Source: Streptosporangium sp. NBC_01756 (GTDB taxonomy: Bacteria > Actinomycetota > Actinomycetes > Streptosporangiales > Streptosporangiaceae). From it: a stretch of 64,000 bases of DNA. Of the stretch, positions 46,609-54,926 are shown one piece after another. The stretch is taken from contig NZ_CP109130.1 in the NCBI RefSeq assembly GCF_035917975.1, positions 2,418,001-2,482,000 on the forward strand, given 5' to 3'. Numbering within the stretch: position 1 is the first letter of the stretch; every line of letters starts with the position of its first letter. Position numbers and translations under genes: made by a program. The notes under the pieces are model-generated. The model saw nothing but the letters and a program-made list of their open reading frames with translations. It made no database searches and had not been told where the DNA came from.

Positions 46609-48069
46609 TCACGTGCGGTCGGGTGCGTCCACGCGTTGTCCGGGAACGGGCGGGAACGCGGGGACCGGGTTGAGCAGGTCCCCGAGTTCCGGGTACTGCG
46701 CGAGCGCCTCTTCCGCGCTGAGCGGAGGCCGGCGCGGACCGCGCATGACGGCCCACATGATCGGGGGCGCCATCATCTCGCTGGGCTGCGCGCTCAGTGC
46801 GGTGACCGCGTAGGTCGCCGACGCGACCATGGGGTTCTCCGCCGCGGTGCGCGCGAAGCGCACGTTGAAGCGTCGCATCATCGAATCCGTCATGCCGGCG
46901 ACGTCGAGGCCCAGCACGCGCTTGCCGGTCAGGTTGGTCTCGACCTGCGGGAACCACCGGTCGTTGCCGATGGCCATCTGCCAGGGCCACTCCCCTGCCT
47001 TGATCACGGCCGTCTGCACGGAGCGGGACAGCCCGGGCCTGAGCCCGCCGCCCTCCAGCCCTTCGTGCAGCGCCTGCGCGCCGAAGGCGGCCATGGACAT
47101 GCCGGTCGCGTAGTTCGGGCTGAGCACCATCGCCGCGTCACCGATGGCCACGAATCCCTCGGGCACCGGCAGGCGGTCGAAGTACTTGCGCCGGTCCGCC
47201 ATGGCCCGCGACGCCCTGATCGGGGTGAGCGGGCGGGCGAGGGACAGCAGGTCGGCGATGATGGGGTGGCGCAGCCGCTTGGCGTACGCCATGAACCCTT
47301 CCTCGTCGCTCGGCGGGGTGTCGCCGCGCGTGCCCATGAGCGTGACGATCCAGCGACGGCCCTCCTGGAGCATCAGCGCGGCGCCGCGTCCGGGGTGGCC
47401 GGTGCCGGGCTCGGTCTGCATCAGGACCCCGGGGAAGTCCTCCCGGGTGCCCTCGGGAACCTCGTAGAACCGCCCCGCGTAGGAGAGCCCGGCGTCGACG
47501 AACTCCTCCTCGACCGCGGGCAGGCCCAGTTCGGCGAGCCACTGGGGGGCCTTGGACCGGCTCCCGGTGGCGTCCACCACGAAATCGGCGGTGATCTCCG
47601 CCGGGCTCTCCTGGCCCTGCTCGAACCGGACGCCGCGCACCCGGCCGGCGTCGCCGACGAGCCCGACGACCTTGGCCGACTCGATGACCTTGATCTTCTC
47701 GTCGCGGAACGCCTGGGTGCGGACCACGTGGTCGACCAGCGGCCGGGTGCAGTTGATCACATAGGCGTCGCTGTCCACCCGCCGGAACCAGCCCTGCGCG
47801 GACAGCGTCACCAGCTGGCCGATCTTCCGGTGGTAGGCGCCGGCCGCGTAGAGCAGCGCCGTGGTTCCGGGCAGCAGCTCGTCGATCGCGGCGGCCCCGC
47901 CGCCCATCAGCATGTGGTTGTGCTGCGCCTGCGGCACACCCTTGCGTGAACGCGGCGCGTCGGGATAGCGGTCGCCTTCCAGGATGACGACCTCGTCCAC
48001 ATGCCTGGCGAGTACCGACGCGGCCAGGGCCCCCGCCAACCCGCCACCGAGCACAACGGCGCGTGTCAT
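46609..48069 (-). CDS. FAD-dependent epoxidase-like monooxygenase (Lsd18/MonCI type)
   Basis: A 486-residue flavoprotein. The N terminus has the Rossmann motif VVLGGGLAG and an acidic residue ending the second strand. The next segment, RKGVPQAQHNHML followed by ELLPGTT, is characteristic of the Lsd18/MonCI group of polyene epoxidases from lasalocid and monensin pathways. VVDATGSRSK and the FAD-ribityl motif AIGDAAMVLSPNYATGMS follow. Those relatives epoxidise trans double bonds in linear polyketides before cyclisation (known). Here the likely substrate is the polyene made by the adjacent PKS (inferred). Its ATG overlaps the SRPBCC stop by 4 bases (ATGA), so translation is probably coupled. 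A related halogenase-like or hydroxylating flavoenzyme role is less likely. Confidence 0.85.
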   Translation of the reverse strand: MTRAVVLGGGLAGALAASVLARHVDEVVILEGDRYPDAPRSRKGVPQAQHNHMLMGGGAAAIDELLPGTTALLYAAGAYHRKIGQLVTLSAQGWFRRVDSDAYVINCTRPLVDHVVRTQAFRDEKIKVIESAKVVGLVGDAGRVRGVRFEQGQESPAEITADFVVDATGSRSKAPQWLAELGLPAVEEEFVDAGLSYAGRFYEVPEGTREDFPGVLMQTEPGTGHPGRGAALMLQEGRRWIVTLMGTRGDTPPSDEEGFMAYAKRLRHPIIADLLSLARPLTPIRASRAMADRRKYFDRLPVPEGFVAIGDAAMVLSPNYATGMSMAAFGAQALHEGLEGGGLRPGLSRSVQTAVIKAGEWPWQMAIGNDRWFPQVETNLTGKRVLGLDVAGMTDSMMRRFNVRFARTAAENPMVASATYAVTALSAQPSEMMAPPIMWAVMRGPRRPPLSAEEALAQYPELGDLLNPVPAFPPVPGQRVDAPDRT

Positions 48070-48518
48070 CGGTTGCTACCTGCCTCCGCGGCGCGCCGCT
48101 GGGCCTCCTGAGCCAGCGCGGCGAAGGTGTGGTGCATGTCGCGGCGCATGGACTTCAGCCAGAACAGCCGGAACACCGGACCGAACGGACCGTGCACCTG
48201 CACGCTCTTGCCGACCCGCACCTGACCGGCCCCCACCGGCTCGAACGTGGCAGTGATGCACATCTTGCCGAACGGCATCGCGGACTCGGTGGCATAGGAC
48301 CGCTCGTGCTCGACCTTCGTGACTGTGAACGGGCCCTTGGTGCTCTTGGGCGTGTTGGGCAGGATGGTCCAGCCGGACGAACCGGGCGCGAAGGGACCCT
48401 CGAAGCCGGAGTCCACCAGGTGCGGGTCCCACGCCGACCAGGACGCCGCATCGATCGCCGTCTGCCAGATCGATGACAGCTCGCCGTTGATCGTGGCTGA
48501 TTCGGAAAACGCCAACAT
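48066..48518 (-). CDS. SRPBCC (polyketide cyclase-like) protein
   Basis: A 150-residue START/Bet v 1-fold protein. The start ATG at 48518 is preceded by AGGAGA. The sequence shows the usual order: a short first strand (FSESATINGE), two small helices with WQTAID and WSAWDPHL, a long beta sheet, and a C-terminal amphipathic helix (RRDMHHTFAALAQEAQRRAAE). Such proteins bind hydrophobic molecules, and several act as aromatase/cyclases or ring-closing enzymes. No catalytic residue can be assigned from sequence alone. It is translationally coupled to the epoxidase, so it may bind or reshape the oxidised polyketide; that role is inferred. Confidence 0.8.
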   Translation of the reverse strand: MLAFSESATINGELSSIWQTAIDAASWSAWDPHLVDSGFEGPFAPGSSGWTILPNTPKSTKGPFTVTKVEHERSYATESAMPFGKMCITATFEPVGAGQVRVGKSVQVHGPFGPVFRLFWLKSMRRDMHHTFAALAQEAQRRAAEAGSNR

Positions 48519-48538
48519 CGGAATCTCCTGTGTGCTCG

Positions 48539-49798
48539 TTACCGCCCGGGGGCGGGGGCGGGGGGCGCTTGCATGTCGGTCATGATCACGTAGTCGGAGA
48601 CATCCGTGGTGTTCGGCTCGATCCGTCCCAGCGCTTCCTTGATCGGTACGGCCAGCCGCTCCTGCTTGGCGGCGTCGCCGGCCTCGCGGCGTCCGGCGAA
48701 CTCGGGGATGACCTCGCTGCCGAACAGCTCCAGCGCCTCGCAGATGTGCTCGTGCTTGGTGGTGCCGATCTGCGTCTGGAAGATGATCTGGTCGACGCCC
48801 GCGTCCTCGTAGGCCCGGATCATGTCCTTGAGCTGGCTGGGCGTTCCGATGCCCATGCGGAGCGAGTCGATCCTGGCCTTGAGCTCCGGGTTCAGGTCGG
48901 CGTTCGAATTCCTGGTCAGGCCGACCATTTCCCGGGCCTGCGCGAATTCCGCGGCGAGGTCCGTCTTTCCCGGGTAGTGCTGGCCGTTGAGGTAGTAATG
49001 CATGAATCCGTAGAAGAGGGAATAGGCTCCGTCGAGGCCCCGGTCGAGTGCCGTCTCCGCGTCGGAGTGGCACATGAACGGCATGACCACACTGAAGTTC
49101 GGATTCACCGCCTTGCCGATGGGCACGCACTCGTCGGAGGCGATCAGCTCGTAATAGGAGCGGACCCATTCCGCGGCCTCTTCGACGGTGATGAACGCCA
49201 GGGAAAGGGCGCCCATCCCGTAGCGGGCGGCCGCCGCAATGGTCTCCGGGGAACTGCACGCGACCCAGAGCGGGGGGTGCGGCTTCTGCTTGGGCTTGGG
49301 CAGCACGTTACGCGGCGGCATGTCGATCCACTGGCCCTGGTGACCGGTGAACGGCACCTCCGTGAGCATGCGGGTGATGACGGTGATCGCCTCGCGCCAC
49401 TGCTCGCGCTTGGTGGCCCGCTCGACCCCGAAGCCACCGAGTTCGTGCTGCGTGCTGCCCTGCCCGGAGCCGAAGTCGACCCGACCGCCCGAGACGAGGT
49501 CCAGCATGGCCAGCCGCTCGGCGACGCGGGCCGGGTGGTTCACGGCCGGCGGGAGGGTGACGATGCCGTGGGCCAGCCGGATCCTCTCGGTCTTGGCGGC
49601 CGCCGCGGCGAGGAGCACCTCGGGGGCCGAGGAGTGTGAGTACTCGTCCAGGAAGTGGTGCTCGGTCGCCCAGACGTAGTCGAAGCCCACCCGGTCGGCC
49701 AGCTCGATCTGCTCCAGCGCCTCGCGGATGACCTTTTCCTCGCTGCCCTCCGTCCACGGACGGGGAACCTGGAGGTGGTAGAGAAGTCCAAATCGCAT
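48539..49798 (-). CDS. LLM-class flavin-dependent monooxygenase (luciferase-like)
   Basis: A 419-residue bacterial-luciferase-fold enzyme. Recognisable parts are MRFGLLYHLQVP at the start, WATEHHF near residue 45, the HGIVTLPPAVNHPARVAERLA segment, and GRVDFGSGQG. The family uses reduced FMN supplied by a partner reductase to insert oxygen, by hydroxylation or Baeyer-Villiger oxidation. A flavin reductase gene lies just upstream in the same direction, which supports a two-component system. The ATG at 49798 has GGGAG about 7 bases before it. The SRPBCC gene starts 20 bp downstream, so the genes probably share one mRNA. The site of oxidation is unknown. Confidence 0.88.
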   Translation of the reverse strand: MRFGLLYHLQVPRPWTEGSEEKVIREALEQIELADRVGFDYVWATEHHFLDEYSHSSAPEVLLAAAAAKTERIRLAHGIVTLPPAVNHPARVAERLAMLDLVSGGRVDFGSGQGSTQHELGGFGVERATKREQWREAITVITRMLTEVPFTGHQGQWIDMPPRNVLPKPKQKPHPPLWVACSSPETIAAAARYGMGALSLAFITVEEAAEWVRSYYELIASDECVPIGKAVNPNFSVVMPFMCHSDAETALDRGLDGAYSLFYGFMHYYLNGQHYPGKTDLAAEFAQAREMVGLTRNSNADLNPELKARIDSLRMGIGTPSQLKDMIRAYEDAGVDQIIFQTQIGTTKHEHICEALELFGSEVIPEFAGRREAGDAAKQERLAVPIKEALGRIEPNTTDVSDYVIMTDMQAPPAPAPGR

Positions 49799-49920
49799 AT
49801 TAACTCCCGTGTCGCCTGATCTACCCGCGGTGCCCGAGATGGCGCCTTAGTGAGTATTTGTTTGTGAGATATGTCGGCACAAGGGCCGAGCGGATTGCTA
49901 GGACGATGGGGCGGGAATGT

Positions 49921-49936
49921 TAGGGGCCGGTAGGGG
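49921..49936. promoter_or_regulatory. Tandem TAGGGG box upstream of LLM monooxygenase
   Basis: Two TAGGGG copies (49921-49926 and 49931-49936 on the plus strand) at 10-bp spacing lie in the 208-bp gap before the LLM gene, 123-138 bp from its ATG. The orientation is opposite to the boxes at 9018 and 50702. It is a candidate operator for the long minus-strand operon. Confidence 0.45.
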
Positions 49937-50006
49937 TTATTTCCTGCCCACATGAATTCGGGCGCCAAGAAGCGCCGGCGCGATTCCCGCGAAAAAGCCG
50001 GTTGTT

Positions 50007-50516
50007 TCAGCGGACGGGTGTGTGAAAACCTCGCTGGTACCAGAGCAGGGCGTCGCGCGGCCTCCCCATCCGCACCTCGGCAAGCGCGCCGACGAGCAGG
50101 TCGTGGTCGCCGATCGGCACCGTGTCCCAGGTGATGCAGCGGAACGAGGCGTTCGAGTCGGGCAGGCACGGCAGCGCCGAGCCCGGCCACTCGTCGAAAT
50201 CGCCGTCCGCGAACCGGTCCACCCCGTGGGTGGCGAACTTCTGTGCGAGGTCCCGATGCCGGTCGCCGAGCACGTTGATCACGAACTCACGGGAGGAGAG
50301 CAGGGCCTGGTGGCAGCTCGATGTTCGCGCCACCCCGACCAGCACGAGTGGGGGGTCCATCGAGCCCGAGGTCACCGAACTGGCGGTGAACCCCCAGCGG
50401 CGGCCGTCTTGGTCCAGTGTGGTGATGATGGTGATGGGCGCGGCGATCAGCGTCATCGCGTCACGGAACTGCTGCCCATCGACCAGTGATTCGGTGTGTG
50501 GCGCCGGTATGGTCAC
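50007..50516 (-). CDS. Flavin reductase family protein
   Basis: A 169-residue flavin reductase of the FMN-binding split-barrel type that supplies reduced flavin to a monooxygenase. The first half has FRDAMTLIAAPITIITT and the flavin-contact segment GFTASSVTSGSMDPPLVL. The second half has FVINVL, a phosphate-contacting region near LAQKFA, and a C-terminal GDHDLLVGALAEVRMG, all in the family order. The GTG at 50516 is the likely start because GGAAGG precedes it and the length then matches the family; longer in-frame starts would add a low-complexity leader. It lies 208 bp upstream of the LLM monooxygenase in the same direction, its probable partner. It could also serve the Lsd18-like epoxidase. 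Confidence 0.88.
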   Translation of the reverse strand: MTIPAPHTESLVDGQQFRDAMTLIAAPITIITTLDQDGRRWGFTASSVTSGSMDPPLVLVGVARTSSCHQALLSSREFVINVLGDRHRDLAQKFATHGVDRFADGDFDEWPGSALPCLPDSNASFRCITWDTVPIGDHDLLVGALAEVRMGRPRDALLWYQRGFHTPVR

Positions 50517-51194
50517 GAGTCGCCTTCCGTCCGGGTTGGTATGCGGCTCAACGGAAACTGCCGCGCCGCCGTACCGGGTGGCATCCCGCCACCCCCGCAG
50601 GGGAGAGCAGGGCACGACACCGGCATGGCTACGGCCCGGCAAGGTCGCCGTTGATCCCACCGGGCACATTGAGTGTCATCTGGGGCATCCTGCGCAAATA
50701 ACCCCTTCTCCTCCCCTATGCGGACCCGGCTACCTGGAGCCGTGCGAGGGCCGCACCGTTGCCCCGGCCCGGGGACAGGTCAGCCCCCCGCGGCCGGCCT
50801 GCCCGCCGAGCAGGGAGACCGCCGATCGGAGCACCCCGGATGTGAACGTCGCCAGCGGCCCCTGTTCGCACGGTCGCCTCCGAGGCCGAGGATCGCGATG
50901 GTGGTGGTTGTGCAGAGCGGGACGTTGCCGAAGGAGGTACGGGTGACCTTCTCGCCTGCGACGCCGCGGACAGGCCGACGATCTTGATCTGCGGCAACCA
51001 CCCCCTCTTCCCCTGACCAACCGGACGTTCCTGCGGCGACGCTCGTGGCAGAGGGCACGTGTGGCGGATGGCGGAGGAGTGCAGGGCGGCTGTACCGACG
51101 TGCGGAGAACAGGCCGGGTGGGGTTGGTAACTGCTCAGGGTTGAGTTGACTCTAGTGTGCGTTGCAGCCGCTGAGCGGGTGTTACGTTCATTGT
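50517..51194. other. Intergenic region at right edge of PKS cluster
   Basis: No gene could be supported in these 678 bases. The left part should hold the flavin reductase promoter, with a tandem TAGGGG-like box at 50702-50718. Short frames on both strands between 50716 and 51058 have no family motifs and may be decayed sequence. The left end of the IS607-type element lies somewhere in about 51120-51195, but no terminal repeats are obvious, as expected for that family. Confidence 0.6.
50702..50718 (-). promoter_or_regulatory. Tandem TAGGGG-like box upstream of flavin reductase
   Basis: CCCCTT (50702-50707) and CCCCTA (50713-50718) at 11-bp spacing read TAGGGG-N5-AAGGGG on the minus strand, 186-202 bp before the flavin reductase start. 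One base differs from the box at 9018. Confidence 0.4.
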
Positions 51195-51773
51195 GTGAAC
51201 CTCAAGGAAGGGGCGGTGGCGAACGGGGTGCACCCGTATACCGCCTATCGCTGGTTCCGTGAGGGCACGCTGCCGGTGCCCGCCGAGCGGGTACAGCGCA
51301 CGATCCTGGTGAACATCGAGGCGAACTCTTCCTCACCGCCCGTGACGGGTGGTGTGGGGTTGCATGCCCGGGTGTCGTCGCATGATCAGAAGTCGGATCG
51401 TGAGCGGCAGGTCTCCCGGTTGGCCCAGTGGGCCGCGCGGGGCGATCACCGGGTGGTGCGGATCGAGTCCGAGACCGGCTCCGGGATGAACGGCGGCCAT
51501 GCGAAGGCGAAGCGGCTGCTGGCCGATCCGGACGTGAGCACGGTGGTCGTGGAGCACAAGGACCGGCTCGGGCGGATGAACGTAGAGCTGATCGAAGCCG
51601 CCCTGTCGGCCACGGGCCGGCGCCTGGTCGTGCTGGATGACGGTGAGGTCGAAGACGATCTGGTGCGCGACATGGTGGAGGCCCTGACCTTGTTCTGTGC
51701 CCACCTGTACGGCCGCCGCTCCGCGAAGAACCGGGCCAAGGCCGCCCTGGAAGCAGCGGCGGCCGGTGGCTGA
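51195..51773 (+). CDS. tnpA: IS607-family serine recombinase TnpA
   Basis: A 192-residue small serine recombinase that transposes the element. The N terminus is a MerR-like helix-turn-helix (VNLKEGAVANGVHPYTAYRW, then a FREGTLPVPAERV wing). The catalytic domain has the nucleophile Ser in HARVSSHDQ, Arg residues in DRERQVSRL, and EHKDRLGRMN. The C terminus has the E helix region RRSAKNRAKAALEAA. I chose GTG at 51195 because the encoded protein then begins like other IS607 TnpA proteins; an upstream in-frame ATG at 51162 adds an unusual Cys-containing leader. The stop overlaps the tnpB GTG by 8 bases. No damage is visible, so it may be active. Confidence 0.85.
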   Translation: MNLKEGAVANGVHPYTAYRWFREGTLPVPAERVQRTILVNIEANSSSPPVTGGVGLHARVSSHDQKSDRERQVSRLAQWAARGDHRVVRIESETGSGMNGGHAKAKRLLADPDVSTVVVEHKDRLGRMNVELIEAALSATGRRLVVLDDGEVEDDLVRDMVEALTLFCAHLYGRRSAKNRAKAALEAAAAGG

Positions 51774-53420
51774 GCCCAGCAGGCGACTTCGCAGCATCGC
51801 GCCGTCGTTCGTCGCTGTCGGCCCGTCGGGTGTGTCGATACGCGACCGCCTCAAGAACCTGACCCCGCAAGATGAGAAGGTACTGCGTCTGGTCGGCGCG
51901 CATCTGGGGTCGCTGGCGTCGAAGGACCTCAAGGCGCGCTGCGCTGATGGGCTGGAGCACTCCGCCACCACGTGGGCGGGACGCAAGCGGGACCTGACCG
52001 CCGTGTCGTCGTCTCGCTGGGCCGGGAGCATCACGAAGGCGACACACGATCAGTGGGCGCTCGCCCGGCGCGGGCAGGCCGCGCATCTGCAGTCATTGGA
52101 GGCCGGTGCCGCGACTGTCGCGCACCGCCTGTCGTTACCCATCGGCTCCAAGGGCTCCAAGCGGGCCCCGGTGGTTACCGGTCCAAGGGCGAGTGGTTCC
52201 ACAAGAGGCGTCGTCTGCACATCCTCCAGGGTCGCCTCGCCGAGGTTTCGGCGGAGCGTGAGGCCGGTGTCGTGCACGTGGCGCGGGGTGGGCGCAAGCT
52301 GCTCAACACCCGGCACAACCTGGATGCGGCCCGGCTCACCGAGCCCCAGTGGCGTGAGAAGTGGGAGACGGTTCGCTGGTTTTTGTCCGCTGACGGGGAG
52401 TCAGGCAAGCGGTTCGGCAACGAGACGATCCGGATCACGCCCGAAGGCGAGGTCAGCATCAAGCTGCCCGCGCCGCTCGCTGATCTGGCGAACGCCAAGC
52501 ACAGCCGGTACACGCTGGCCGCGAAGGTGTCGTTCCCGCACCGGGGCACCGAGTGGGCCGACCGGGTGGAAGCCAACCGGGCTGTGGCCTACCGCATCCA
52601 CCATGACGTGGCCCGGCAGCGCTGGTATGTGGACGCATCCTGGACCTTCCCCGTCGTCGCCGATGTCTCGATGGAGACCGCGCTCGCTCGGGGCGTGATC
52701 GGCGTGGACACCAATGCCGACCACCTCGCCGCCTGGCGGCTCGACCCGCGCGGCAACCCGGTCGGGCAGCCCCGCCGGTTCTTCTACGACCTGTCGGGCA
52801 CCGCCGATCACCGTGACGCCCAAGTGCGGCACGCCCTGTCTCGGCTGCTGAACTGGGCACGGACCTGCGGCGTTGCCGCCATCGCGGTCGAGGATCTGGA
52901 CTTCGATGACGCCAGGACACGGGAAAAGCACGGCCGTAAACGCCGCTTCCGGCAGCTCATCTCCGGTATGCCCACGGGTAAGCTCCGCGCTCGCCTCACC
53001 TCGATGGCCGACGCCATCGGTATCGCGATCATCGCCGTCGATCCGGCGTACACCAGCAGGTGGGGAGCGCAGCACTGGCAAAAACCCATGCACACCCCCA
53101 CCCGAAAGACCAGCCGGCACGATGCTGCGAGCATCGCCATCGGCCGGCGCGCTCAAGGGCACCCGATCCGGCGACGGACGGCACCGCCCCGTAACGACCA
53201 GAGCGATCGTTGCGGGCATCGGACCGTCCAGGCCCGACCGGAGACTCTTGGGCGTGAGGAAACCCGCCGCCCCGTCACGGACCGTGCACACGATGCACCC
53301 GCCCGGACGGGGACACAACCACGTACGCGGGCGACCAGTGCATCCACAACCGTTCGGGATGCGCGCAGCGATCAGGGAGGGGTCCACGACTCACTCCTGC
53401 TTACTGATCAGGAACGGTTA
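51766..53420 (+). pseudogene. tnpB: IS607-family TnpB (RNA-guided nuclease), frameshifted
   Basis: TnpB-like sequence begins at GTG 51766 in one frame (IRDRLKNLTPQDEKVL...) and continues from about 52175 in another (GGYRSKGEWFHKRRRL...). One base appears to be missing near 52160-52175. The second part keeps the RuvC-like acidic residues: Asp in GVDTNADH, Glu in AVEDLDF, and Asp in RHDAASIAIGRRA. The N-terminal half is cut off from the nuclease core, so a functional protein is unlikely unless ribosomes shift frame. The second frame also lacks its own stop and stays open through the antisense of the GNAT gene to 53645. Confidence 0.82.
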
Positions 53421-53861
53421 AAGGCTCTGCAGGTCGCGCACCCGCAGGCCGAAGGCGGACAGGCCCTGCTCGTGGTGCTCGATCAGGTCGAGACGGCGGT
53501 AGAAGGCGTGGTTCGCGGGGCCTTCCGGGGTGGATTCGTGGTCCGTGGTGAGGACGAAGTAGCGGCAATGCGCGTATCGGTCCTTGAGGTGCTCCAGCAA
53601 CCGGCGGCCGATGCCTTCGCCGTGGTGTCGGGCGTTGACCAGTAACTCCTGCACATAGCAGACGATCTCGTCGTCGGACACCGTCCGCGCCAGGCCGAGC
53701 AGCCTGCCCGACTCGTCCCTGGCGGTGATGACCAGATGCGAGTTGGCCAGGCTCCGGCACACCCGGGCGACGTCGCGCGTCCACGGGTGCCAGCCGACCG
53801 AGTCGTAGAGCTCAAACACCTCGTCCTCGTCGAACGACGTCTCCTGCGTGATGATCACCAA
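53418..53861 (-). CDS. GNAT family N-acetyltransferase
   Basis: A 147-residue acetyl-CoA-dependent acetyltransferase. It opens with two short helices (DEVFELYDSVGWHPW), then the strand LVITARDESGRLLGLARTV, the strand CYVQELLV and the pyrophosphate loop RHHGEGIGRRLLEHL, followed by CRYFVLTT and the FYRRLDL motif near the C terminus. The acceptor is unknown. Its TAA stop lies exactly where the IS607 element is thought to end, so the last residues (RVRDLQSL) may have been altered by the insertion, though the domain looks complete. Confidence 0.85.
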   Translation of the reverse strand: MVIITQETSFDEDEVFELYDSVGWHPWTRDVARVCRSLANSHLVITARDESGRLLGLARTVSDDEIVCYVQELLVNARHHGEGIGRRLLEHLKDRYAHCRYFVLTTDHESTPEGPANHAFYRRLDLIEHHEQGLSAFGLRVRDLQSL

Positions 53862-54197
53862 TTACGGGGTTCCCTGATGTTCTCGGCGTGGAGTGACGCG
53901 TCCGAGCCTATGCAGTGGAGGGCCTACCCGCAGGATGGCTGATCTTTTTGTCCGGTCTGCTGGCCGGGGAGGACGAAGCCGGCCAGGCGACTGGCCGGCG
54001 ATACAGGTCCGGATGTCCTGCGCCACCGAACCTTGACGATCATCAGGTTCGTGCCATCGAAGTTCGAGTGGCACAGGGCACCTGGTCGTCAGGGGTGGCG
54101 GTGGACTCGCGGATGCGTACGCGACCGGCAGTCCGGCCTATCTCCCGGGCGCGGACGCCCGGATGGTTCTTCGGGCGCACGGTCCCTTCGGCGGCCT
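53862..54197. other. Intergenic region without recognisable gene
   Basis: These 336 bases lie between two minus-strand genes. A minus-strand frame at about 54060-54197 has coding-like composition and continues from past the VOC stop in another frame, but it shows no family motif and no start signal, so it may be degraded sequence. Promoter elements for the GNAT gene must lie near 53870-53930 but cannot be named. Confidence 0.5.
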
Positions 54198-54638
54198 TCA
54201 GCTGAGCTGTTCGGCCAGTCCGACGATGATGCCCTCGGGGCCGCGGACGTAGCAGAGCCGGTAGCTGTCCTCGTACTGCGCCAGCTCGCCGACGAGTTCG
54301 GCGCCGTGGGTGCGCAGGCGGGCAACGACGTCCTCGATGTCGTCGACGGCGAACATGATGCGACGAATGCCCAGCGTGTTCACCGGTGCGTCCTTCGGCT
54401 CGGCGCTGATCGCCTTCGGCGTGTGGAACATCGCCAGTTCGATTCGGCCGTGGCCGTCCGGGGTCCGCAGCATTGCGACGTCCTGTCGGACGTCGTCGAT
54501 CCCGATGACATGTTCCACCCAACGTCCCTCGATCGGCATCTTTCCCTCCAGCTCCATGCCAAGTTCGACGAAGAACGAAATGACAGCGTCAAGGTCGTCG
54601 ACAACGATGAGGACGTTGTCCATCCGCTGGATCGTCAT
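54198..54638 (-). CDS. VOC superfamily (glyoxalase/bleomycin-resistance fold) protein
   Basis: A 146-residue two-repeat VOC protein. The first repeat has MDNVLIVVDDLDAVISFFVELGMELEG in shorter recognisable pieces, and the second has IRRIMFAVDDIEDVVARLRTHGAELV and ends with GPEGIIVGLAEQL. Potential metal ligands are a Glu in RIELAMF and a Glu in GPEG; the usual first-position His is not seen, so it may be a binding protein or a non-classical enzyme. The start ATG at 54638 is preceded by AAGGAGA; longer in-frame starts were rejected. The function is unknown. Confidence 0.82.
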   Translation of the reverse strand: MTIQRMDNVLIVVDDLDAVISFFVELGMELEGKMPIEGRWVEHVIGIDDVRQDVAMLRTPDGHGRIELAMFHTPKAISAEPKDAPVNTLGIRRIMFAVDDIEDVVARLRTHGAELVGELAQYEDSYRLCYVRGPEGIIVGLAEQLS

Positions 54639-54926
54639 GCTGGGTTCTCCTTGGTGCAGTACGGCCACGGCGGCCGCATCCACTCTGAGACGGAGCCGCC
54701 AAGCCGTTCTCGACATCCTCCGCACCATCTTCTTCGAGGGCACCGGCCAGTGCGGTGATCGCGGAACGCTTGCCCTCGGGTGAGCTGGAACGGCCACGGA
54801 AGAGGGCGACCATCTGGCTGGCACCTGGTGGAGGCCGTCGGTGTCCGGGCAGGACCACCGCCCTGCCCGGCCACCGGCGTGCCCATGTGGACATGCCGCC
54901 ATGGAGTGCTACCGGCGCGGCTCGTG

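Larger units (their letters stand above)
51195..53420 (+). mobile_element. IS607-family insertion sequence, tnpB frameshifted
   Basis: A serine-recombinase tnpA and an overlapping tnpB in the IS607 order. The family moves without target duplication or terminal inverted repeats, so the ends are approximate. The right end is set near 53420 because the tnpB frame ends in a DSLLLTDQERL stretch, which resembles the C terminus of related proteins, exactly where the neighbouring GNAT gene stops. The element separates the PKS cluster from unrelated genes. Confidence 0.8.

Noticed and set aside
50716-51058. Possible small minus-strand gene beginning MPQIKIVGLS
   Set aside because: The opening resembles a flavodoxin-like start, but the rest is low-complexity Ser/Arg/Pro sequence with no motif, so it is not called.
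51766-53420. Programmed frameshift to express tnpB
   Set aside because: No slippery heptamer or obvious downstream structure stands out at 52160-52175, and a missing base explains the change more simply.
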